This document shows positions 57,763 through 64,000 of a stretch of DNA of 64,000 nt, one piece after another. The position numbers and the translations under genes were made by a program. Each line of letters opens with the position of its first letter. The first letter of the stretch is position 1. This DNA comes from Streptomyces goshikiensis (GTDB taxonomy: Bacteria; Actinomycetota; Actinomycetes; Streptomycetales; Streptomycetaceae). Where the stretch lies: NCBI RefSeq assembly GCF_014650555.1, contig NZ_BMVE01000002.1, positions 806,001 through 870,000 on the forward strand, in the 5' to 3' direction. The notes below the pieces were generated by a model. It was not told the DNA's origin, searched no databases, and worked only from the letters and a program-made list of their open reading frames with translations.

Positions 57763-60700
57763 ATGGTGGCTGGGCAGGGGCGGGCCGGGGGTTCGCTGTC
57801 GGCGGTCGAGCGGTGGTGGGCGGCCGGGCTCGTCGGCGACGGCGGGGCTGAAGGGCGCCCGGACTGGGCCGCGTTCGCCGAAGAGGCGTCGGCCGCCGCG
57901 CCCGAGGAGGCCGTGGCACCCGAGGGGGACCATCCGGGGCTGAGCGGTTTCGAGTGGGTACTGCGCCCGTTCACGGTCTGCGCGGGGGAGCGGCTGGAGC
58001 GGGTTCTGTCGGAGCGGGCCCGCGGGCTCGTGGAGATGACCGCCGTACGGGACGACCTGGAGAGGTACCTCGGCGGCAGGCTGGCACGGACAGCGGCGCG
58101 GACCCTGGTGCTGGAGCTGTACGAGGCGCGGAGCGCCGGGCGGCTCGACGGGGAGGACACGCGGGCCCGGTTCCGGGACTTCCTGGGGCGCGTCGCGTCC
58201 CGGCGCGGTCTGACGGCCCTGCTGGCCGGCCGGCCAGTGCTGGCGCGGATCCTGGGGCGGGCGGCGCTCGACGCGGCGGACGCCGTCGCGGAGGCACTGG
58301 AGCGGCTGGCGGACGACCACGCCCGTCTGACCGCCGGTCTCCTCGCGGAGTCCGGCGGGGACCCGGGGCTGCTCGTGGCCGTCGCGCCGGGGGCCGGCGA
58401 CGGGCACCGGGGCGGCCGGAGCGTGATGCTGCTGCGCTTCGCCGACGGCACCCGGCTGGTGTACAAGCCGCGTTCCCTCTCCGTGCACCGCCACTTCAAC
58501 GACCTCGTCGCCTGGTTCAACGAGCTGCCCGACTCCGTGCACCTCCGTACGCTGCGGCTGCTCGACCGGGGCGACTACGGGTGGGTGGAGTTCGTCGGCG
58601 CGGCCCCCTGCGCCTCCGCAACGGAGATCGAGACGTTCTACCGCCGCCAGGGCGCGCTGCTGGCGCTGCTGCACCTGATCGACGGGACCGACCTGCACCA
58701 CGAGAACCTGATCGCCGTCGGCGCCGACCCGGTGCTGATCGACGTGGAGACCCTGTTCCACCCGCCGCTGACGGGCACCGCCACGGAGGACCCCGCCGCC
58801 GGAGCGCTCCACGACTCGGTGTACCGCGTCGGATTGCTGCCCCAACTGCTGGTGGGCGACCACAGCGCCCTGGACGTGTCCGCGGTCGGCGGCGGCCGCG
58901 AAGCGGTGTCGCCCGTCGTCCGGGCGGACTGGGCCGACGCCGGCACCGACCGGATGCGCCTGGTGCGCAGGGCCGGAAGGTTCGGCGAGTCCGCCAACCG
59001 GCCACGCCTCGCCGACGGCGGGCCCATCGAGCCGGCGGCCCACATCGAGGCGCTCTGCGCCGGATTCCGCGCCGGGTACAAGGCGATCGGCGCGGCCAGA
59101 GAGGAACTGTTGCACGAGACGGCCCTGTTGAAGGAGTTCGCCGAGGACGAGGTGCGGGTGGTGGTACGTCCCACCTGGGTGTACAGCACGCTGCTCGACG
59201 AGTCGACGCACCCCGATCTGCTGAAGGACGCGGGCGAGCGGCAGCGGGTCCTGGAGACCCTGCGGACCGACGTGCTCGGGACGGTCCTCGCGCCCGACCT
59301 GGTGGACGAGGAGATCGCCCAGCTCTGGGCGGGGGACGTACCGCTGTTCACCGCCCGTCCGGGCCGGGACCACCTGTGGGGCGCGGCGGAGCGGCCACTG
59401 GCCGGCCGCGCGGACCTCTCCGGGATCGCCCGGGTCGCCGCGAGGCTCGCCGCCCTGGACGCGGTCGACCGCCAGGACCAGGAGTGGATCGTACGGGCCG
59501 CGATGGCGACGGCCTCCCGCGCTCCCGCGCACCGGCCCGTCGGGGACCGGCGCACCCGTACGGCGGAGCGCGCCCCGGAGCCGGAGCGGCTGCTGTCGGC
59601 GGCCCGGTCCGTCGGGGACCGGCTGGTCTCCCTCGCCTACCGCGAAGGCCCGCGCAGCAACTGGATCGGTCTGGAGCTCCTGGACGACCGCTACTGGCGG
59701 ATCGGCCCGATGCCGGCCGACCTGGCCGGCGGTTACACCGGACCGGCCCTGTTCCTGGCCCAGTTGGCGGCGCTCACCGGGGCCGGACACTACGCGGAGG
59801 TGGCCCGTACGGCCCTGGCGCCGGTGCCCGGGCTGCTCGACGCGCTGCGCGCCCGGCCCGCGGACCTCGGTGCGGTGGGCTCGGGGGCCTTCTCCGGCCT
59901 CGGCGGCATCGCGTACGCGCTCGCCGAGACGGCACGGCTGCTGGACGATCCGGAGATCGGCTCTTGGGCGTCCGCCGCGCACCGGCTGGCGGGGGCGGCG
60001 GCCCTGTCCGAGAGGGAGTACGGGGTGGGCGCGGGCGTCGCGGGCGGGCTCGTCGCACTGCTGGCCGCCCACCGGGCCGGCGGCGGGGACGAGGCGCAGG
60101 AGACCTGGCGGGACGCGCGGGCCTGCGCGGACCGGTTGACCGCGGTGGATCCCACGGCCGGCGGCCGGGGCTTCACTACGGGGGCCGCCGGTCTCGGATG
60201 GGCCCTGCTGCGGTTCGCCGAGGCCGAGGCCAGCGCAGGGCCCGGGGGCGCGGCGGCCGAGGGCAGCGAGCGGTATCGACTCGCGGGCCTGTCCGCGCTG
60301 CGGGCGGCCGTGGACGGGGAGCCGGACGGCGGCCGGGGTCCGGGGGGCCACGGGGGAGCCCCTACGGACGACGGGCCCGCGGACGAGGCCAGGGCCTCGG
60401 CCTGGTGCGGGGGGCACGCCGGCATCGCCCTCGCGGTGCTGGACGCGCCGGGCGCCCTGGAGGACCCGTACCTCGCGGCCTGGTCCCGCAGGACCGTCGA
60501 AGAGCTGGGCCGGGACAGGCCCGCCGCCGACGACAGCCTCTGCCACGGCGAGGCCGGACTGTGCGAACTCCTGGGCCACACCGCGGTCCCGGAGGCACGC
60601 CCGCACTGGATCCGCCGGGCCGGAGCCCTTCTCGCCTCCGTCGAGGAGACCGGTGCCCGCAGCGGCGCTCCGGACGGGGTCCCGCATCCCGGCCTGCTGA

Positions 60701-60789
60701 CCGGGCTGGCGGGGATCGGGCACGGACTCCTCCGGGCCGGGTTCCCGGAGCGCGTGCCCTCCCTGCTCCTCCTTCAGACGTCCTGCTAG
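57763..60789 (+). CDS. Class II lanthipeptide synthetase (LanM)
   Basis: The 1,008-aa protein starts at ATG 57763 with GAGGAG 5 bases upstream. The N-terminal 500 or so residues form a LanM dehydratase (DUF4135): LVYKPRSLSVHRHFN, GTDLHHENLIAVGADPVLID and ETLFHPP are the conserved kinase-like stretches. A linker (about 500-610) leads to a LanC cyclase (about 620-1,008) with zinc ligands C882 (AWCGGHAG) and C927/H928 (CHGEAG). It should dehydrate Ser/Thr and cyclise onto Cys. It is divergent from the LanKC gene and is followed by a short Cys-free candidate precursor. No dedicated LanT transporter or protease is seen in the window. Confidence 0.95.
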   Translation: MVAGQGRAGGSLSAVERWWAAGLVGDGGAEGRPDWAAFAEEASAAAPEEAVAPEGDHPGLSGFEWVLRPFTVCAGERLERVLSERARGLVEMTAVRDDLERYLGGRLARTAARTLVLELYEARSAGRLDGEDTRARFRDFLGRVASRRGLTALLAGRPVLARILGRAALDAADAVAEALERLADDHARLTAGLLAESGGDPGLLVAVAPGAGDGHRGGRSVMLLRFADGTRLVYKPRSLSVHRHFNDLVAWFNELPDSVHLRTLRLLDRGDYGWVEFVGAAPCASATEIETFYRRQGALLALLHLIDGTDLHHENLIAVGADPVLIDVETLFHPPLTGTATEDPAAGALHDSVYRVGLLPQLLVGDHSALDVSAVGGGREAVSPVVRADWADAGTDRMRLVRRAGRFGESANRPRLADGGPIEPAAHIEALCAGFRAGYKAIGAAREELLHETALLKEFAEDEVRVVVRPTWVYSTLLDESTHPDLLKDAGERQRVLETLRTDVLGTVLAPDLVDEEIAQLWAGDVPLFTARPGRDHLWGAAERPLAGRADLSGIARVAARLAALDAVDRQDQEWIVRAAMATASRAPAHRPVGDRRTRTAERAPEPERLLSAARSVGDRLVSLAYREGPRSNWIGLELLDDRYWRIGPMPADLAGGYTGPALFLAQLAALTGAGHYAEVARTALAPVPGLLDALRARPADLGAVGSGAFSGLGGIAYALAETARLLDDPEIGSWASAAHRLAGAAALSEREYGVGAGVAGGLVALLAAHRAGGGDEAQETWRDARACADRLTAVDPTAGGRGFTTGAAGLGWALLRFAEAEASAGPGGAAAEGSERYRLAGLSALRAAVDGEPDGGRGPGGHGGAPTDDGPADEARASAWCGGHAGIALAVLDAPGALEDPYLAAWSRRTVEELGRDRPAADDSLCHGEAGLCELLGHTAVPEARPHWIRRAGALLASVEETGARSGAPDGVPHPGLLTGLAGIGHGLLRAGFPERVPSLLLLQTSC

Positions 60790-60852
60790 GGGACGGTCCG
60801 GCACCACCCACGGCCGCCGTCCGAGGCGCTCCCGCACGGAGCCCCCGGCCCC

Positions 60853-60900
60853 CGACCTCACGACCTCACGACCTCACGACCGCACGACCGCACGACCCGA
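60853..60900. repeat. Six-copy 8-bp tandem repeat
   Basis: Three copies of CGACCTCA, two of CGACCGCA and a final CGACCCGA run without gaps in the LanM-to-peptide intergenic region. Such tracts can expand or contract and may alter spacing. Confidence 0.85.
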
Positions 60901-60970
60901 CACACCGAACCACCGGCACCACCGCACGGCTCAGCACGGCCTCCACTCCTGCCCATACGAAGGACGGACC

Positions 60971-61177
60971 ATGACCACGCAGATCAACGACTCGGTGAGA
61001 TACGTCGACAGCAGCGCCGGCGCGGAGACCGCGGCCCACGACCACCCGGTGGGCGAGGTGACGTTCGGGGCGAGCGGCATGCTGGGGCTGCGCAGCCGAC
61101 TGCTCCGAACGGCCGACTCCGACGCCGCCGCCACCGTGGACACGCCGTGGACCACCGGATCCCTCACGCTGTTCTGA
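60971..61177 (+). CDS. Candidate LanM-associated precursor peptide, 68 aa, Cys-free
   Basis: A 68-aa ORF 181 bp downstream of LanM, with GAAGGA about 7 bases before the ATG. It starts MTTQINDSVRYVDSSAGAET and ends PWTTGSLTLF. The first half is acidic and Ser/Gly-rich; the C-terminal third (about 47-68) is Thr/Ser-rich (T47, S50, T55, T58, T61, T62, S64, T66). It contains no Cys and no Lys. Placement and size suggest a precursor, but a typical class II substrate needs Cys. Alternatives are a dehydration-only RiPP, a partner peptide or an unrelated small protein. Coding is supported by the ribosome site and GC-biased codons. Confidence 0.6.
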   Translation: MTTQINDSVRYVDSSAGAETAAHDHPVGEVTFGASGMLGLRSRLLRTADSDAAATVDTPWTTGSLTLF

Positions 61178-61298
61178 GGGGGAGGAGGGGCACGTCGCGC
61201 CGCGAGGTGACAGGGATGCGCCCCGGACGGATCGGGCGGAGGCCGGGGGGTTCCCCGGCCCTCTGCCGCGCACGAAAAAGATCAAGTAACCTGCGCGC

Positions 61299-64000
61299 AT
61301 GCGAGCGACGTCGTCGGTCATCGTGGGGCGGGACGCCGAGATCCGGCTGCTGGACGAGGCACTGGAGAGCGTCACGAGGGGTGCGGGACGGGCGGTGTTC
61401 CTCGTCGGCGAGGCGGGGATCGGCAAGTCCCGGCTGGCCGGGGAGTCCACCCTGCGCGCGTACGACCGGGACATGCCGGTGCTGCGCGGCCGAGCCACGT
61501 CCACCGGGCTCGTCGTGCCCTTCCGGCCGCTGGTCGAGGCGCTGTCCTCGCGGTTCCGGGCGGCGGGTGCCCCGGACGACCCGGAACTGCAGCCCTACCG
61601 GCCCGCGTTGGCCGGCCTCGTGCCGGAATGGCGGGCCGAGGCGGTGGCGCCCGGATACGCGATCTCGCTGGTCGAACTGGCCGAGGCGCTGCTCCGGCTG
61701 CTGGCCGTGCTCGGCCGCGAGCGGGGCTGCGTGATCCTGCTGGAGGACCTGCACGACTCCGACACCGAGACGATCGCGGTCGTCGAATACGTCGTCGACA
61801 ACGTGGCCGAGCTGCCGGTCCTCCTGGTCGGCACGCTCCGGCCCGATCCCGGCCCGGCGCTGGACCTCGCGCTCGCCGCCGAGCTGCGCAACACCGCCTC
61901 GCTCAGGGAGCTGGGGCCGCTGGACGAGACCGCCGTACGGGACATGGCGGCCGCCTGTCTGGACGTCGGACCGGGTGAGGTGCCCCCGGCCGCGGGGCGG
62001 CACCTGGCGCAGTGGGCGGGCGGGAACCCGTACCTGGTGGAGGTGCTCCTGGCCGACCTGCTGGACACCGGACGGCTGAGCCGGGCCGAGGGCGGGTGGC
62101 AGCTCGCGGAGCACGACGAGGCGACGGTGCCGACGGGCGCGGTCCGCAGCTGGGCGCGCCGGCTGGCCCGGCTCGACGAACCGGTGCGGGAACTGCTGCT
62201 CGTCGCGGCGACGCTCGGCGGCCGGTTCTCCGTCGGGGCCCTCAGGGCGGTGACCGGACTCGACGACCGGGCGCTGTTCGCCCATCTCCGGACGGCCTCC
62301 GAGGTGGGGATCATCGCCCCGGACGGGGCCGCCCACGACCACTACACCTTCCGTCACGCCCTGACGGCGGACGCGCTCAGGGCCTCGCTGCCGCCCGCCG
62401 AGCAGGCCGCGCTGGCCCGGCGCGCGGCCTCGGCCATCGAGGAATCCGCCGTCGAACTCTGCGGTGACCAGAAGCAGTTGGTGGCCGCCCTGAGACTGGC
62501 GGCGGGCGACAAGGCGGCGGCGTCGCGACAGTTCGCCGAGGTCGGCCGGCAGATGCTGGACGCCGGTGCCTCGGGCTCGGCCGCCATGCTGCTGGAGCGT
62601 GCCCGGGGGCTCGCGGCCGACGAGGACCGGGACGAGGTCACGGTGCAGCTGGCGATCGCCCAGGCCGAGTGCGGGCGCCTCGACGAGGCGGCCGCGCTGC
62701 TCGACGACCTTCCGCCGGCGCCCGCCGGGTCGCGTGCCGCCGAGGAACGGGCCCAGGCGCACACGCAGGTCGCATGGGTCGCCACCATGGCGGAGCAGCC
62801 GGCGCAGGCGCACCGCCGGATCCGGGCGGCCCGCGCCCTGCTCGGGGCCGACCCGCGCCCGGAGCAGGAGGCGGCGCTCGCGGTGGTCGAGGGCCATCTC
62901 GCGCTGCTGCCGGAGCAGGACGGCCGGGGCGAGGGGCGCGGTCCGGTGGGCTGGGGCGGAGAGGACGGCCGCGAGCGACTGGAAGAGGCGGAACGTTCCG
63001 CCCGGCGCGCCGCGCTCACCGCGGAGCAGCGCGGCCGGCCCGTCGTGGCCTGCCAGGCGTGGCAGCTGCTGGCCATGCTGTCCCGGGAGCGCGGGTTCGA
63101 CGAGGCCGACGCCTGCCTGGAACGGATGCTGGCGGTCGCCGAGGAGCACCGGCTCGCGGTGTACCGGGCCGAGGCGCTGGTGCGGCTCGGTACCAACGCC
63201 TTCATGCGGACCGGTGAGGCGACCCGCCTGGAGACCGCCCGTACGGCGGCTCACGAACTCGGTTCGCTGGCCCTGCTCCAGTCCGTCGACGGGCTGCTCG
63301 CCATGCAGAGCGTGCTGGGCGGGCGATGGGAGCGGGCGCGGGGGATCGTCGAGCGGTCGGTGGAGGCCAGCGCCCGCCTCCAGAACCTGTCGACGCACCG
63401 CTATCTGCTCCTCGTCGACGCCACGCTCGCCGCCCACCAGGGGCGGGCCCGCGAGCAGGAACGCGCCCTGCTCCGCTTCCGCCGGGCGGGCGGCCAGGAG
63501 TCCATGCTCGTGCCCCTGCAGCGCGGACTGTGCCAGGCCGTGGGCGCGCTGATGGGAGAGGACCGGGAGCGGGCGAAGGCCGAGCTCGACGCGGCGCTGG
63601 CGTGGGAGCGGGAGCACCCGAGCTTCTTCTACCTCAGCGGCCGCTACGGGCTCGGCCCCCTCTTGCGGATCCTCGACGGCGAGGACGGCGGCCGGGAGGC
63701 GCACCGGGAGGCGCTGGCCTCGCCGGGCGGACAGCTGGCCTGGAACCGGATGTTCCTCGGCATGGCGGACGCGGTGCTGCGCGGCCGGGACGGCGACCCG
63801 GACGGCGCGCGGCGCGCCGTGGAGCGGGCCGGCCGTGCGGCGGCGGTGTTCCCGCAGGCATGGCACCTCGCCCTGCGGCTGACCGCCGAGGCGGCCCTCG
63901 CCGACTCCTGGGGCGAGCCGGTCGCCTGGCTGCGCAGCGCCGAGGAGTACTTCCACGAGGCGGGAGTGTCGCCGGTGGCCGGGGCCTGCCGCGCCGCGCT
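61299..64000 (+). CDS. LAL/LuxR-type large ATP-binding regulator, 3' end beyond window
   Basis: The open frame from ATG 61299 runs off the right edge (at least 900 codons, no stop). It begins MRATSSVIVGRDAEIRLLDEAL, then a P-loop (GEAGIGKSRL, residues 37-46) and Walker B (CVILLEDLHDSD). It continues with AAA/STAND-type and TPR-like helical repeats (about 450-900). This is the layout of LAL-family activators, whose LuxR helix-turn-helix lies at the C-terminus, here not included. It lies 121 bp after the 68-aa peptide gene and is a likely activator of the adjacent RiPP locus, which is inferred from position only. Confidence 0.9.
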   Translation, partial: MRATSSVIVGRDAEIRLLDEALESVTRGAGRAVFLVGEAGIGKSRLAGESTLRAYDRDMPVLRGRATSTGLVVPFRPLVEALSSRFRAAGAPDDPELQPYRPALAGLVPEWRAEAVAPGYAISLVELAEALLRLLAVLGRERGCVILLEDLHDSDTETIAVVEYVVDNVAELPVLLVGTLRPDPGPALDLALAAELRNTASLRELGPLDETAVRDMAAACLDVGPGEVPPAAGRHLAQWAGGNPYLVEVLLADLLDTGRLSRAEGGWQLAEHDEATVPTGAVRSWARRLARLDEPVRELLLVAATLGGRFSVGALRAVTGLDDRALFAHLRTASEVGIIAPDGAAHDHYTFRHALTADALRASLPPAEQAALARRAASAIEESAVELCGDQKQLVAALRLAAGDKAAASRQFAEVGRQMLDAGASGSAAMLLERARGLAADEDRDEVTVQLAIAQAECGRLDEAAALLDDLPPAPAGSRAAEERAQAHTQVAWVATMAEQPAQAHRRIRAARALLGADPRPEQEAALAVVEGHLALLPEQDGRGEGRGPVGWGGEDGRERLEEAERSARRAALTAEQRGRPVVACQAWQLLAMLSRERGFDEADACLERMLAVAEEHRLAVYRAEALVRLGTNAFMRTGEATRLETARTAAHELGSLALLQSVDGLLAMQSVLGGRWERARGIVERSVEASARLQNLSTHRYLLLVDATLAAHQGRAREQERALLRFRRAGGQESMLVPLQRGLCQAVGALMGEDRERAKAELDAALAWEREHPSFFYLSGRYGLGPLLRILDGEDGGREAHREALASPGGQLAWNRMFLGMADAVLRGRDGDPDGARRAVERAGRAAAVFPQAWHLALRLTAEAALADSWGEPVAWLRSAEEYFHEAGVSPVAGACRAA

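Noticed and set aside
56500..60861. Minus-strand frame of over 1,450 codons across LanM
   Set aside because: Shadow of LanM and of the divergent region; the two ends mix frames of unrelated genes and no domain is recognised.
60853..60900. CRISPR-like repeat
   Set aside because: 8-bp units in direct tandem without spacers; not a CRISPR array.
61164..63956. Minus-strand frame of 930 codons opposite the LAL regulator
   Set aside because: The plus frame has P-loop and LAL motifs and stays open to the edge; the minus frame is noise.

Overview
The window is very GC-rich and uses GC-ending codons throughout. It has GTG and TTG starts with GGAGG-type ribosome sites, long GC hairpin terminators, large secreted proteins, LAL/SpoIIE/PadR/TetR regulators and RiPP genes. 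All of this points to Streptomyces or a close relative, in an accessory, gene-dense chromosomal region. No rRNA, tRNA, CRISPR array, insertion sequence or integrase was seen.

Layout. (1) 1-9.7 kb: a possibly truncated unknown gene is translationally coupled to a giant (about 1,981 aa) P-loop NTPase. Facing it are a trypsin-like protease/STAND NTPase fusion and a membrane SpoIIE-type phosphatase. (2) 9.8-15.9 kb: a secreted beta-helix protein, then aromatic-polyketide-type tailoring genes (O-methyltransferase, SchA/CurD-like protein, FAD hydroxylase) and a TetR regulator, without any ketosynthase. (3) 16-23.4 kb: a secreted M4-M28 double-peptidase fusion with a divergent LysR regulator, a TetR regulator, and a secreted metal-dependent hydrolase with a discoidin domain. 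(4) 23.6-30.5 kb: a self-contained nitrate reductase fused to a sulfite-reductase-type flavoprotein, then an aminotransferase and EamA exporter operon divergent from an Lrp/AsnC regulator. (5) 30.6-35.2 kb: padR plus an acyl-CoA dehydrogenase under a perfect palindrome, then recQ. (6) 35.4-42.6 kb: a tightly coupled choline-to-glycine-betaine operon (betB, betA, ABC ATPase, double-domain permease, binding lipoprotein). (7) 42.7-54.3 kb: a secreted DNRLRE/FG-GAP protein divergent from a 2,407-aa RHS polymorphic toxin with an embedded ricin-type lectin, followed by a low-GC probable immunity gene. (8) 54.7-64 kb: a lanthipeptide locus in which a class III LanKC synthetase and a class II LanM synthetase are divergently arranged. 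Each has a small candidate precursor, and a LAL-type regulator runs off the right edge.

The most novel region is the last. A 35-codon gene after LanKC has a class III-style leader (ILALQALD), but its only Cys lies before its Ser residues, the reverse of the usual Ser-Ser-Cys order. The small gene after LanM encodes a 68-aa peptide with no Cys at all, although LanM keeps its zinc ligands. Second in interest are the giant NTPase with its coupled partner, a possible conflict or defence system, and the RHS toxin/immunity locus. Start codons were chosen from ribosome sites and family N-termini; they are inferences.
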